Made by a program: the position numbers and the translations under genes
From: Candidatus Woesearchaeota archaeon
GTDB lineage: Archaea > Nanobdellota > Nanobdellia > Woesearchaeales > UBA10216
Direction: 5' to 3'
Length of the DNA: 64,000 bases
Assembly (NCBI GenBank): GCA_016192905.1
Contig: JACPTG010000004.1
Span: 109,734 to 173,733 of the forward strand
The notes under the pieces: model-generated
Told to the model about the DNA's origin: nothing
The model's input: the letters and a program-made list of their open reading frames with translations, nothing else
Databases searched by the model: none
Shown here: piece after piece, positions 42,126-51,379 of the stretch
How the letters are laid out: each line of letters starts with the position of its first letter
Numbering within the stretch: the first letter of the stretch is position 1

Positions 42126-42521
42126 TCAGTAGCAGTACGAGACCAGCTTACCTCCGTAACCCTGCCTCTTGGCGTCAAGATGTGTCATGAGGCCCTTGGG
42201 CGTTGAAACAATCAAAAGGCCAAAATCCTTTGCAGGAAGATAGACTTTCTCAAACCTTTCATAACCTGCCTTGCCCACAGGAAACCTGGGGGTTATTACG
42301 CCGCACTTGTTAATCGAGCCAATAAGCGAGACAACAATCCTCCCTCCCCTGCTGTCTGCATGCTCATCAACATCGCCCACGTATCCATTATCCTTCATAA
42401 TCTCAAAAACCCTCTTAATCGTCGATGATGACGGCCGAATCTCACAGGAGTCCTTACCAGCCCTCTCGGCATTCAGCACCTTTGAAAGGGCATTTGAAAG
42501 CGTGTTGTTCAACATTTCCAT
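42126..42521 (-). CDS. rps8: Ribosomal protein uS8
   Basis: The protein is about 131 residues, starting MEMLNNTLSNAL, with the archaeal uS8 C-terminus STPKGLMTHLDAKRQGYGGKLVSYCY. It starts four bases after the uS14 stop. Confidence 0.94.
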   Translation of the reverse strand: MEMLNNTLSNALSKVLNAERAGKDSCEIRPSSSTIKRVFEIMKDNGYVGDVDEHADSRGGRIVVSLIGSINKCGVITPRFPVGKAGYERFEKVYLPAKDFGLLIVSTPKGLMTHLDAKRQGYGGKLVSYCY

Positions 42522-42525
42522 ACAC

Positions 42526-42732
42526 CTACGAATATTTCTTGAAGCCAACCTGAGTGGCTATCTCCCTGAAGCATCGCCTGCACACATGCAGGCCGTACTT
42601 GCTGATGTGGCCCCTTGTGTTCCAGCACCTTATGCATTTCTTCGTGAACTTCCCAAAGACCCGCTCCTTGGGCTTGTTATTCTTCATGTACCTGTTAAAC
42701 TTCACAGAGTCATCCTTCAACTGCTTCAACAT
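42526..42732 (-). CDS. rps14: Ribosomal protein uS14
   Basis: About 68 residues with the zinc site CIRC...CRRC and the end [13 protein letters not shown]. The ATG at 42732 gives a slightly long N-terminus; an ATG at 42687 would give a shorter form closer to usual archaeal length. Confidence 0.92.
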   Translation of the reverse strand: MLKQLKDDSVKFNRYMKNNKPKERVFGKFTKKCIRCWNTRGHISKYGLHVCRRCFREIATQVGFKKYS

Positions 42733-42757
42733 TTTACGATATGAGCTTACAGTCAAC

Positions 42758-43273
42758 CTACTCGACCTCTCCAACGCCAACGTCAAAATTACTCTTCATA
42801 AACTCAACTGCCTCCTGCCTAGTAATCCGGTGCCTTACAGGAAGCCTGCGGCTCATCGCAGCCCGCCTTTTAACCCTATAGCCTGCCCTTTCCAAAGTCA
42901 CAGTTGCCTGCAGGCCCATCACGCCTATCTCAGGATCGTACTTAACCCCTGGAATATCTATGTACTCCGGAATCCCAAAGGCAATGTTTCCAAAATCGTC
43001 AAAGTTGGACTCCTTAAGCCTGTTGTCCCTGCCTGAAACAAGCCTGCCGAGCAGCTCCATGGCAGCAGCCTTCCTGACAGTGACCATGCATCCAATAGGA
43101 AGACCCAGCCTCAAGCCCCAATTCGGAATTCGCTTTTTAGATTTCGTCTTGACCGGAACGCGGCCTGTCATGTTCCTCAACAGCTTAAGCCCCTTCTCCA
43201 GCTTGTCCTGCTCCTTTCCAGTCCCGATATTGAGAGTCAGCTTCCCAATCCTGATCTGCCTGATATCACTCAT
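42758..43273 (-). CDS. rpl5: Ribosomal protein uL5
   Basis: This 171-residue protein has [41 protein letters not shown] and [30 protein letters not shown], which identify uL5. It binds 5S rRNA. It overlaps eS4 by four bases. Confidence 0.95.
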   Translation of the reverse strand: MSDIRQIRIGKLTLNIGTGKEQDKLEKGLKLLRNMTGRVPVKTKSKKRIPNWGLRLGLPIGCMVTVRKAAAMELLGRLVSGRDNRLKESNFDDFGNIAFGIPEYIDIPGVKYDPEIGVMGLQATVTLERAGYRVKRRAAMSRRLPVRHRITRQEAVEFMKSNFDVGVGEVE

Positions 43274-43956
43274 TGGACCACCCTGACAATTGGATGGTCG
43301 CGGCCCACAACAATCGCAAACCTCTTAAGGGTCTGAACTGACTCGCCCCCGACATTAATCACCAGCTTAGTGCCTGAAAAATCCTCAACAACCCCCATCC
43401 TTCCAATATGCCTTCCACCTGCCATATAGACAATCGCTCCCTTCTCAAGCTTTAGATGACTTACAATCTCCTGGCCAGGCAGCCTGATAAGAAGGCCGTC
43501 ACCTATAGAATAAGCAGAACCAGAAGAAACAACTCTTCCATCGTGCAGCGAAGCCTGGATGCTTCCGCCGCCAACCACTGTCTTCCGCACAACAGAACAA
43601 ACCTTCAGCGAAGCCTCCTCTGCGGGAATGGGAACAAGAGCCAGCTGGCCACGGCTGTTTACAGCCATCCTATAATACTCGCCAGTTTCAGGCAATGACA
43701 AAGTATCCATAAGCCCCACCTGGAATCTGGATTCTGTAACGGGCCTGTTATCAACAAGAACATTCCTGTTCCTTACAATCAGCCTTGCCTCCCTTGCAGA
43801 TGAAGCCCTTCCAAGAACATCCCTAAGGATAACCCCCAGGGGCATGCACATCCCAAGCCTGTGCGCCCCTGGCAAAGGCCTGGCAATAAACTTTGAGGTC
43901 TTCCGGGCAACAGGCCAAGTCCTTGGCGCCGCAAGCCGCTTCAAGTGCTGCTTCAT
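43270..43956 (-). CDS. rps4e: Ribosomal protein eS4
   Basis: This 228-residue protein has KQHLKRLAAPRTWPV at the start, an S4-like RNA-binding segment, and a C-terminal KOW part with GRHIGRMGVVEDFSG. It overlaps uL24 by four bases. Confidence 0.95.
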   Translation of the reverse strand: MKQHLKRLAAPRTWPVARKTSKFIARPLPGAHRLGMCMPLGVILRDVLGRASSAREARLIVRNRNVLVDNRPVTESRFQVGLMDTLSLPETGEYYRMAVNSRGQLALVPIPAEEASLKVCSVVRKTVVGGGSIQASLHDGRVVSSGSAYSIGDGLLIRLPGQEIVSHLKLEKGAIVYMAGGRHIGRMGVVEDFSGTKLVINVGGESVQTLKRFAIVVGRDHPIVRVVQ

Positions 43957-44318
43957 TTCATCCTCCTCTTGTCTGAAACATCAAGCTCTGTTATCATAAT
44001 CTTGGAGGCATCCACAGGATAAAAGGACTTTGAGCCATCATGCTTCTTCCTCTCCACGCCTGCAATGTAAACGCTTGAAATCCCTGTAATCACCTTTTCA
44101 ACCTTGCCAGCGCGTCCCCTGAACTGGCCCCTCATCACCTTAACAGCATCGCCCTTCCGCACAGGCACAGACCTTCTCTTATGCCTCTCCCTCAGCTGAT
44201 CTGAAAGGTGAGCTGAGACAAACCTCCTCTGCACATGCAAAGGGGCGTTGAACCTGAACTTCCTCTGCTTAGAAGGCTTCCTGCTTCCTGTCCAGCTAGA
44301 TGAAAAAGAGGCCCTCAT
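43953..44318 (-). CDS. rpl24: Ribosomal protein uL24
   Basis: About 121 residues from the ATG at 44318, five bases after the uL14 stop. The KOW motif is VRKGDAVKVMRGQFRGRAGKVEKV, and the start contains the archaeal SRKPSKQRKFRFNAPLH. Confidence 0.94.
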   Translation of the reverse strand: MRASFSSSWTGSRKPSKQRKFRFNAPLHVQRRFVSAHLSDQLRERHKRRSVPVRKGDAVKVMRGQFRGRAGKVEKVITGISSVYIAGVERKKHDGSKSFYPVDASKIMITELDVSDKRRMK

Positions 44319-44322
44319 GACA

Positions 44323-44724
44323 TCACACCAGCATCCCTGCAATCTTGGCAATCGCAGGCCACCTCTCGGCAACCTCCTTTGCAATAGGCCCCTTCAGCAA
44401 CGTACCCTTTGGATTGCCCTTATCATCCTTAAGCACAACAGCAGCGTTATCCTCAAACTTCACCCTCATCCCATCAAGCCTCCTGAACTCCTTTGACTGC
44501 CTGACGATAACCGCGAACACAACCTGCTTCCTCATCTCAGGATTGCCCTTCCTGACAGAAGCCAGGATAAGGTCTCCAATCCCGCAGGAAGGCTTGCGAC
44601 CCTTCACAGTCTTCAGCCCCTTAACAGAGATAACCCTGATTAATTTAGCGCCTGAATTGTCGCAAGTAGCAACAAGGCTCCCATGATTCAACCCACGCGT
44701 AATCTTTGCCTTAACCGGTTGCAT
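44323..44724 (-). CDS. rpl14: Ribosomal protein uL14
   Basis: This 133-residue protein has LVATCDNSGAKLIRVISV and the C-terminal LKGPIAKEVAERWPAIAKIAGMLV, clear uL14 marks. It overlaps the uS17 end by 14 bases. Confidence 0.96.
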   Translation of the reverse strand: MQPVKAKITRGLNHGSLVATCDNSGAKLIRVISVKGLKTVKGRKPSCGIGDLILASVRKGNPEMRKQVVFAVIVRQSKEFRRLDGMRVKFEDNAAVVLKDDKGNPKGTLLKGPIAKEVAERWPAIAKIAGMLV

Positions 44725-45019
44725 TCAACACCTTCTCCACAATGACAAACTTCTTGGTCTTGCTCAGCGGACGGCACTCCATCACCCTGACCTTGTCCCC
44801 CTCCCTTGCAGAAATGCAGTCAGGGTTATGGACCTTCAGGGAAGTGTATCGCTTCTCGAACCTCTGGTATTTCCTGTCATACTCACGCCTCTCAAGGGAA
44901 AAAGAGGCGGTCTTCCTCATCCTCGCAGACACAATCTCGCCCTCAAAAGAGCGGCCCCTCAACTTAAGGGAGCCGTGCCTTGGGCAGTTCACATCCCCAC
45001 AATCGTTTTTTACATCCAT
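44711..45019 (-). CDS. rps17: Ribosomal protein uS17
   Basis: About 102 residues from the ATG at 45019, one base after the SUI1 stop. It has the archaeal CPRHGSLKLRGRSFEGEIVSARM start and YTSLKVHNPDCISAREGDKVRVMECRPLSKTK. In most archaea the RNase P protein Rpp29 lies just before it; here it is absent. Confidence 0.95.
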   Translation of the reverse strand: MDVKNDCGDVNCPRHGSLKLRGRSFEGEIVSARMRKTASFSLERREYDRKYQRFEKRYTSLKVHNPDCISAREGDKVRVMECRPLSKTKKFVIVEKVLNATG

Positions 45020-45020
45020 A

Positions 45021-45329
45021 TTAATCAGCGTCAATTGTCTCCGGACTGAAACCCATGGCCACAAGGCACCTCCTGACCTTGACCTTATGGTCACCCTGAA
45101 GCTCTATCTTGCCGTTCTTCACAGTCCCACCGCAGGCAAGCTCAGACTTAAGCTTCTTCGCGACCTCCCTGGTATCAATCTCCTTTTCATTCAAACCCTC
45201 TACAATGGTGCTCATCTTCCCAAACTTCTTGTTCTCCATGTAAACGCGTATGCGCTGACTCTCCTTAGCTATGGTCTCACAGACGCAAATAGGCTTCGGC
45301 AGACCGCAACGCGGGCAAATTTCGTTCAT
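45021..45329 (-). CDS. Translation initiation factor aIF1 / SUI1
   Basis: This 102-residue protein has an N-terminal zinc ribbon (CPRC and CVC, about 5-17) and the SUI1 fold with TIVEGLNEKEID, LKSELACGGTVKNGKIELQGDH and the end VRRCLVAMGF. It helps select the start codon. It overlaps uL29 by four bases. Confidence 0.93.
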   Translation of the reverse strand: MNEICPRCGLPKPICVCETIAKESQRIRVYMENKKFGKMSTIVEGLNEKEIDTREVAKKLKSELACGGTVKNGKIELQGDHKVKVRRCLVAMGFSPETIDAD

Positions 45330-45517
45330 CCTTTTTTCTCCTTCCTCCTTGTAAGTATAACAGCGATGGCCCGCTTAAGCTGACGCATCTGGCCAGGGCT
45401 TTTGGGAGCCGTCCCAGTAGCTATCTGGGCGCCAGCCACCATGAGCTCCTTCCTGAGCTCAGGCAGCTTTGACTCCGCTTCCTCCTTCGACATCCTTTTC
45501 AGTTCCTTCCTTTTCAT
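45326..45517 (-). CDS. rpl29: Ribosomal protein uL29
   Basis: About 63 residues starting MKRKELKRMSKEEAESKLPELRKELM, followed by QIATGTAPKSPGQMRQLKRAIA. The ATG at 45517 places its start inside the uS3 end (59-base overlap), which is long for this operon; an ATG at 45493 would shorten it. Confidence 0.92.
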   Translation of the reverse strand: MKRKELKRMSKEEAESKLPELRKELMVAGAQIATGTAPKSPGQMRQLKRAIAVILTRRKEKKG

Positions 45518-46139
45518 CAACAGCCTCACTAACGACAATTTTCTCCTCAAGCACCTCAACGCTGTCAGGAAGCACGATACCCGGGGGCATTATGCTGACC
45601 TTTATGCCGATGATGCCTGACTTCAACTTTGCAGTGCAGTAAGCCTTCCTCACCTGCTCAACAGCAACGTCCCCGCATTTCTTGATGTAGCCTGCATAAA
45701 CCCTCCATGAGCGGCCACGCGCGCTGGGCACCTTTCCCGAGAGCTTAATCTCAATCCCGATTGCGCCTGAAGCAAGGGCATCCTCCATAGACTTGTGCAT
45801 AATTCCCTTGAACCTCTTGGAGCCGAACTTCTCAAGCGAGTTTGCAATGCGCTCTGCAACAATCCGGGCATCAAGGTTAGGGCTCTCCACCTCGCTCAGC
45901 TCAATCTGGGGGTTCTCCAGCTTAAACCTCTTTTTCAAAATCTTCGTGAGCTTGCTTATGTTCTGGCCCTTCCTGCCCACCACGAGCCCGGGCTTTGAAG
46001 TGAAAACTATAATCTTTTCCCCAAGGGGCGTCCTTATCATTGTAGCGTGGCTCAGGCCGACATTCCTGAGGTTCTCGCTGATGACCTCCTGAATCCTGTA
46101 CTCCTTCATCTTCTGCGAAACGAACTCCCGCTCAATCAC
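45459..46139 (-). CDS. rps3: Ribosomal protein uS3
   Basis: This 226-residue protein has a KH domain with PGLVVGRKGQNISKL and the C-terminal domain ending in GIIGIKVSIMPPGIVLPD. An acidic tail (about 200-226) contains the overlapped uL29 start. It overlaps uL22 by four bases. Confidence 0.95.
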   Translation of the reverse strand: MIEREFVSQKMKEYRIQEVISENLRNVGLSHATMIRTPLGEKIIVFTSKPGLVVGRKGQNISKLTKILKKRFKLENPQIELSEVESPNLDARIVAERIANSLEKFGSKRFKGIMHKSMEDALASGAIGIEIKLSGKVPSARGRSWRVYAGYIKKCGDVAVEQVRKAYCTAKLKSGIIGIKVSIMPPGIVLPDSVEVLEEKIVVSEAVDEKEGTEKDVEGGSGVKAA

Positions 46140-46570
46140 TTGCCCTCACCAACCAAAACCTCAACATGAGTCCTCTTCATAAGCCGCCTCCTCTTGCGGC
46201 CATAATGATAAGCCTTTGAACCCCTGTTAGCAGCAATATGGACAATCGCAAGCTTTCCTGAATCAAGGCCCATGTTCCTCGCATTTGCCTCAGCGCTCCT
46301 GACAATGCGCATAATCTCTGAGGCGGTCTTCATCGGAAACCTTCCAGGGCCAAGCGAGCCGCTGCGATGACCGGTGCCGCCCCTGTTAAACCTCCTGAAA
46401 GGCACAGCAGACTTTCCGCCAGCCACGCTTCCAAGATACGCGACAGCGGCTGAAACAGGCTTGCCCCTTACAAAATCACATACCTCCACAGCCTGCTTGA
46501 ATGAAATTCCAAGCCCGAGGCCACGGGCCTTTGCGACCTTTCCACCTTCTGCTTTATTTTCCATAATCAC
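46136..46570 (-). CDS. rpl22: Ribosomal protein uL22
   Basis: This 144-residue protein has the archaeal [24 protein letters not shown] and the C-terminal loop region [25 protein letters not shown]. It overlaps uS19 by four bases. Confidence 0.95.
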   Translation of the reverse strand: MIMENKAEGGKVAKARGLGLGISFKQAVEVCDFVRGKPVSAAVAYLGSVAGGKSAVPFRRFNRGGTGHRSGSLGPGRFPMKTASEIMRIVRSAEANARNMGLDSGKLAIVHIAANRGSKAYHYGRKRRRLMKRTHVEVLVGEGK

Positions 46571-46950
46571 TTCACCGACAGGCTCGCACTGCTCCTTGTC
46601 GCGCCGATTCCAGGCGCATGATGCGAAACCTTCTTTCTAGTGGCAACGAACTCGCCCAGGTAATGCCCAAGCATCTCAGGCACAACAGCAACCAGGACAA
46701 ATTCCTTCCCGTTATGAACAAAAATTGACTTGTTGACCATCTCAGGCAGGACAACCATGTCCCTGCAGTGAGTCCTGATTTTAGGCCTGCCATCCCTGAC
46801 CTTCCTCAGCACCATCTTCTGATCGTCACTGAAGCCGCGCCTGACGCTCCTGGCCTGCCTTGAGGGCAAAAGCTGGGCAAACTCCTTATGGCTCATTGAC
46901 GCAAGCTCAGCCAAGCCCTTTCCGCGATAAGTAAACTCCTTCTTAGCCAT
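46567..46950 (-). CDS. rps19: Ribosomal protein uS19
   Basis: About 127 residues from the ATG at 46950. Family marks are [26 protein letters not shown] and [26 protein letters not shown]. It follows uL2 by six bases. Confidence 0.95.
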   Translation of the reverse strand: MAKKEFTYRGKGLAELASMSHKEFAQLLPSRQARSVRRGFSDDQKMVLRKVRDGRPKIRTHCRDMVVLPEMVNKSIFVHNGKEFVLVAVVPEMLGHYLGEFVATRKKVSHHAPGIGATRSSASLSVK

Positions 46951-46956
46951 ATGCAC

Positions 46957-47664
46957 TCACTTCCTGCCAGTCCTCCTTGGCCTTATAAGACCTACTTTCG
47001 CACCTGGCGGCGCGTTCCTCCTTGCAATAGTAACCTTGCCCTTCTTTGAAGTCCTTGAGCCGCCGAACGGGTGGTCAACGGCGTTCATTGCAAGCGCGCT
47101 CACCTTCGGGTAAAGCCTGTTCCTTACATTCATCCTATGCCACTTCCTCCCAGCCTTAAGGAATGGCTTCTCAGTCCTTCCAGAGCCTGCAACAACGCCA
47201 ACAGAAGCCCTGCAGTCAGGATTAAAATCCCGAATCTTGCTGGAAGGCAGCATAACCTGGACCATCCCACCCCTCTTTGAAGTGACCTTTGCAAACGTGC
47301 CTGAAGACCTGACAAACTTTCCGCCGTCACCAGGCTGGCTCTCAAGATTAAAAACCATGGTGCCCTCAGGAATATTCTTAAGAGCAAGGATATTGCCCTC
47401 CCTGGCGGCAACAGACTCGCCATGCTCAACAACATCGCCTGTCTTAAGGCCATGCGGGGCAATAAGCAACGACTCCTCAAGGCCAAACAACACCTTTGCA
47501 ACAGGCGCAGTGTGGCCGGCTGAATGCAGTATGTCAACAACCCTGCCCACCTCAACAGACAAGGGAATTGCCCTGTACCGCACATCGCCGATAAACCTGA
47601 AGCTCGGCGAACTATAAGTAAGCGAACCCTTTCCCCGCTTCTGCTGAGTGAGATTCTTACCCAT
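46957..47664 (-). CDS. rpl2: Ribosomal protein uL2
   Basis: This 235-residue protein has QKRGKGSLTYSSPSFRF, the peptidyl-transferase-centre loop region AMNAVDHPFGGSRTSKKG with the conserved histidine and a basic end. It starts one base after uL23. Confidence 0.96.
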   Translation of the reverse strand: MGKNLTQQKRGKGSLTYSSPSFRFIGDVRYRAIPLSVEVGRVVDILHSAGHTAPVAKVLFGLEESLLIAPHGLKTGDVVEHGESVAAREGNILALKNIPEGTMVFNLESQPGDGGKFVRSSGTFAKVTSKRGGMVQVMLPSSKIRDFNPDCRASVGVVAGSGRTEKPFLKAGRKWHRMNVRNRLYPKVSALAMNAVDHPFGGSRTSKKGKVTIARRNAPPGAKVGLIRPRRTGRK

Positions 47665-47665
47665 A

Positions 47666-47926
47666 TCACATCAGCCCCAGCTGGGTAGCCACCTCAATAG
47701 CCGGCGAGCCAGCGGCAAGCCTCACATACGCCCTTTTCCTGCCTGAAGCGCCTATCATCGTCGAAACCCTATCAACCTTAACCTTGAACATCTTCTCAAT
47801 AGCTTCCTTAATCTCCTGCTTTGAGGCTGACCTGTCAACCAAAAACACCAGCTTATTCTCAGACTCCATAAGCCTGATGCCCTTTTCAGTGGACAAAGGA
47901 TACTTCGCAACCTTGAAAGGCTCCAT
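47666..47926 (-). CDS. rpl23: Ribosomal protein uL23
   Basis: About 86 residues from the ATG at 47926, which overlaps nothing but abuts the uL4 stop. It has YPLSTEKGIRLME and LVFLVDRSASKQEIKEAIEKMFKVKVDRV. It forms part of the exit-tunnel docking site. Confidence 0.94.
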   Translation of the reverse strand: MEPFKVAKYPLSTEKGIRLMESENKLVFLVDRSASKQEIKEAIEKMFKVKVDRVSTMIGASGRKRAYVRLAAGSPAIEVATQLGLM

Positions 47927-47927
47927 C

Positions 47928-48734
47928 CTAGCCAAAAAGGCCCTCCCGGCCAATCCTCGCCATAGCCCCATCTGTAAAAACAGCCATCCTTCCAGGACTC
48001 GCACCAGGAGCAAGCAGCTCAGCGTTCAGCCTGCTGACCTCAACAATATCAACACCAAGATTCCTGGCTGATTTCATAAGGCTGCATTTTTTTGAAACAA
48101 CAAGCAACGGGCCTGTTTTCCTAACGTACTTTCTGCCCCTCATCCTGCCCTTGCCAGCCCTTATAGACCTTTCATGAGCCCTCTCAAGCTCGCCTGAAAA
48201 TCCAAGCGCCAGCAACGCCTTGTGAACATCTTTAGTTCTGGAAATATCCTCAAACTGGCCAGCCAAAACAAAGGGATAAGTGTCAGGAGGCATATGGCCC
48301 CTGGCTGTGACCAAATCCCTGCTCAGGGTTGCGGCAAGCGCAGACCTAATAGCCTTCCTGTTCTCCTTCCTGTTAATCTTAACAGCCCAAACCTTCTCAG
48401 CTTTAGGAGGATGAGCCCTCCTGCCGCCCACAGTGCCTGGAGCAAACGCGCCCTGCCACACAAACCTGCGGCCGCGCCTGCTCATAGTCTTCCTCGGAAC
48501 CCTTGAAATGCCCATCCCGTAAGAGCCCTTATAATTCCTCCTCCTACGCGAGAGCTTGGCAGACTGCCTCTTTCCAGCGCCAGGCGACGCGCCATAAGGC
48601 TGCCTCCTGTTCGCCTGGATTGCCAAAACAGCCCTCCTGATAAGGCCAGAGTCAACCACCTCGCTAAACTGGGCTGGCAAGTCAGCGAATCCTGACTTAG
48701 AGTTATCCGCGCCAATAATAGGAAGTTTCATCAT
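47928..48734 (-). CDS. rpl4: Ribosomal protein uL4
   Basis: This 268-residue protein has QANRRQPYGASPGAGKRQSAKLSRRRRNYKGSYG in the extended loop and the MRGRKYVRKTGPLLVV segment, both archaeal uL4 marks. It overlaps uL3 by four bases. Confidence 0.95.
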   Translation of the reverse strand: MMKLPIIGADNSKSGFADLPAQFSEVVDSGLIRRAVLAIQANRRQPYGASPGAGKRQSAKLSRRRRNYKGSYGMGISRVPRKTMSRRGRRFVWQGAFAPGTVGGRRAHPPKAEKVWAVKINRKENRKAIRSALAATLSRDLVTARGHMPPDTYPFVLAGQFEDISRTKDVHKALLALGFSGELERAHERSIRAGKGRMRGRKYVRKTGPLLVVSKKCSLMKSARNLGVDIVEVSRLNAELLAPGASPGRMAVFTDGAMARIGREGLFG

Positions 48735-49720
48735 ACGCCCTGCTTCGAGGCCACGCTGACATAATTAATCTGGGGAGCGTGCTCAGGCACAAGATGATTG
48801 CGCCTCTTTGCAACCACCAGCCTGATAAGCCTCTTCCTTGCGCCGCCCACAGAGCCCTTCAACAGCAAATAAGAGCCCTTAACAACGCCATAACTCAAAA
48901 AGCCGCCCTTGGCATTTATAGACTTCGCATCATCAGAAACCCTGATTATCCACTTATTCCTCTCCCTCCTGTTATGAAAGCCCATCTGGCCAGCATGCGC
49001 AACAGTCCAGCTCCTGTTCCCAGTCCACGGGCCGACGTTCGCAGGGCCGCGCCTTCCCTTCTCAGACTTGTGCGGCCTCAAATCCACGCCAAACCTCTTG
49101 ACAGGCCCCTGAAAACCCTTGCCCTTTGTAACCGAATAGACGTCAACCTGCTGGCCCTCCTTAAGCACGTCCTGAACCCTGACATCGCGGCCAAGAAGCT
49201 GCTTAGCGCAGGAGAACTGATCAGCGACACTTCCCCCAATTGCCAGCTCGAAAAGCTCAGGCTTGCTCTTCCCAATCCCAGCCAGCCCAGGCTGAGTATA
49301 TGCGTTGACGCGAACCTCGCTAAACTCGGCAAGCCGCGGCTCAAACTCTGCGAGCCTAGAGCCATCAGCAGACTTCGGAACATTTGTCTTTCTCTTAAGA
49401 GCATCATCAGCCTTCGCGAACACCTCAGAAACCAGCTTCAGCCCATAATGACTTGCCTTATAAAACCGGACAGAAGCCACCTTCAAAGGAGGAACTTCCA
49501 AAACAGTAACAGGAATGAAAATCTCAGTTCCCTTAGTGCCTGAAGCAGCCCTGTTGTCAACAGCCATCACATGCGTCATGCCCACCTTATACCCTGCAAA
49601 GCCCAGAAGCTTAGGCTCTGAAACCTTAGGGAAATGCCTAACCCTGCTGTAAGGCCTGGCTGCCTTCTTCCTCGGCCAAAAAGCCAGGCTTCCATGTCTC
49701 GGATATCTAGTTGTTGCCAT
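48731..49720 (-). CDS. rpl3: Ribosomal protein uL3
   Basis: About 329 residues from the ATG at 49720. It begins RYPRHGSLAFWPRKKA and contains SVTKGKGFQGPVKRFGVDLRPHKSEKGRRG and the conserved AHAGQMGFHNRRERNKW. As first gene of the long ribosomal operon, it has only a weak TATA-like CTATGTAAAGG upstream (49752-49762). Confidence 0.95.
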   Translation of the reverse strand: MATTRYPRHGSLAFWPRKKAARPYSRVRHFPKVSEPKLLGFAGYKVGMTHVMAVDNRAASGTKGTEIFIPVTVLEVPPLKVASVRFYKASHYGLKLVSEVFAKADDALKRKTNVPKSADGSRLAEFEPRLAEFSEVRVNAYTQPGLAGIGKSKPELFELAIGGSVADQFSCAKQLLGRDVRVQDVLKEGQQVDVYSVTKGKGFQGPVKRFGVDLRPHKSEKGRRGPANVGPWTGNRSWTVAHAGQMGFHNRRERNKWIIRVSDDAKSINAKGGFLSYGVVKGSYLLLKGSVGGARKRLIRLVVAKRRNHLVPEHAPQINYVSVASKQGV

Positions 49721-49911
49721 ACAATAACCTAACGCCTTCAATGCAACAAGCCTTTACATAGGACCCTTTGCCAGAACAAGGCAAGCGCCACTGCTGAAAA
49801 GATCCTTTTTCAGGCTCACAGCCAGCATAACAGCCTGTTATGCGGCAGAGGCGGGAAACCCACGGTATTTATAAAGATTGTCCTTTGGAAAATGCCAAGG
49901 TTGTGAAAAAA

Positions 49912-50064
49912 ATGAAATGCCCTGTTTGCAGCAAAGGTGAATTGAAGGAAAGCAAAACAAAGGAATACATGCTCATGGAAAAACTTCCTTCGGAGCAACC
50001 ATCTTCATCCTGGCAAAGGCAGCAGGATTCCTGCATCTGCTGCAAATCGACTCAGGGCACTTAA
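49912..50064 (+). pseudogene. Possible remnant of a YgiT-type zinc-finger antitoxin
   Basis: This 50-codon frame begins MKCPVCSKGELKESK, like the N-terminus of YgiT/MqsA zinc-finger antitoxins. After about 23 residues it reads into the antisense of the primase 3' end. TATTTATAAAG lies about 40 bases before the ATG. It may be a truncated gene left by a rearrangement between uL3 and the primase. Confidence 0.3.
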
Positions 50065-51304
50065 CCCCCATGTCTGAATAATAGCCTGGATTCTGGCAGT
50101 TAGGGGGCAGCATCCTCTTCCTGGGCCTGAAATAGGAAAGCTGGCCCTGCACGTAAACATCGTTAAGCGGAGGCCTGTTTTTCGCATTCCACCCATTAAC
50201 AAGAGACTCAACGTCCTTATACTCAAAGCCAACGCTGCCAAAAAAATTCAAAAGGACAAACAAGCCCCTCTTCCTGCCATCATCCAACCCTCCAAGAATC
50301 TTATGAATGCAGGGAGGCCAATGCTCAGGGCCAATGGCGCCTGAAGGCTCCTCATACGGGCGCACCGCCTGAGCTACCTTAACTTTTGGAGATGACTGAA
50401 GGTGCCTTGCATACGCCTGGTCAAAAAGGTCAAAGGCATCTCCTGCGGAAACAGCAGCCCTTTTAATGAACGGATTGGAGGAAACTGAAACGCTTTTCGG
50501 ATCAGCCATGTCCTTTGAAAACTCAATAATCTTCCCAGCCTCAACAGGAACAGAAGCAAGGCCTGACTTCTCATGCAGGCTGTACTCCATCCTGTAAAGA
50601 TGCCTGGTTGAGATGAGCACTGTATCAATGTTCAGGAAGGACTCAATGTATCTGGAAATCTTAAGCCGGGCGTCATCAAGGGAATCAGTGGCAACCGGCC
50701 TGAGCTCAGGAGGCACAGCCCTTCCAGACTTCTCAATAACACCTGCAATTGAATTGCCAGCGCTTTCAAGAATCCGGTCACGCACGCTATCCTTGATTTC
50801 ATCCCTGATGAAGGAAGCAACAACCCTCGCAGCCTCAGGAAAAAGAAGCCGCGACGGCCTGGAGTTAACCTCAGCCGGAAAAGCCTCAAACGGGACAGCA
50901 ATGTGAAAGCCCTTGTTGCCACTATACTTGACGCCAAGCGAACTTATGCCGAACCTGCCGAGAACCTTCACAATCTCATCAGCAGCAACCTTTGAATACT
51001 CCAGCAAAGCGCAGTCAACATCCAGAACCAAATCCCAGCCAACCCTCAGCTCATCAGCCTCCTCCCGGGCCATCTGCGGAGTGAGCTGCAAAGGAAAACG
51101 CCAAAGCTCCTCAGAAGCATGGAAGGAAGTCGCGCCAGCCTGGACAAGCTCAAGCACCTCAGCAGGATACCTGATTACATCAGGCCTCTTCCCGAAAGAG
51201 TCGCCGAAGCGGGCAACCACTTCCTTGTCCCCAGCAGCAGCGACAATAGCCTCCCGGACATCCTGACGCTTATAATACCTCAGGCAAGTACCGATATCAA
51301 GCAT
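49973..51304 (-). CDS. DNA primase: PriS catalytic domain fused to PriL Fe-S domain
   Basis: This 443-residue protein has the PriS catalytic core: DLVLDVDC with the metal-binding aspartates (about 91-98) and VKYSGNKGFHIAVPFEAFP (about 125-143). The last third (about 328-430) carries PriL C-terminal features: CIHK near 331, NRPPLNDVYVQGQLSYF, CQNPGYY near 401 and CPESICSRC near 414-422. These cysteines could hold the 4Fe-4S cluster. In most archaea the two parts are separate proteins; fused forms are known in Nanoarchaeum-like lineages. It makes primers at the fork. Confidence 0.88.
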   Translation of the reverse strand: MLDIGTCLRYYKRQDVREAIVAAAGDKEVVARFGDSFGKRPDVIRYPAEVLELVQAGATSFHASEELWRFPLQLTPQMAREEADELRVGWDLVLDVDCALLEYSKVAADEIVKVLGRFGISSLGVKYSGNKGFHIAVPFEAFPAEVNSRPSRLLFPEAARVVASFIRDEIKDSVRDRILESAGNSIAGVIEKSGRAVPPELRPVATDSLDDARLKISRYIESFLNIDTVLISTRHLYRMEYSLHEKSGLASVPVEAGKIIEFSKDMADPKSVSVSSNPFIKRAAVSAGDAFDLFDQAYARHLQSSPKVKVAQAVRPYEEPSGAIGPEHWPPCIHKILGGLDDGRKRGLFVLLNFFGSVGFEYKDVESLVNGWNAKNRPPLNDVYVQGQLSYFRPRKRMLPPNCQNPGYYSDMGVKCPESICSRCRNPAAFARMKMVAPKEVFP

Positions 51305-51379
51305 TGCCCGGAGAACTGGAAGAAGTTATATAATTGTTGCGAAGATATTATTGAAGTAGAAACTTGTGCATAAATTTAA

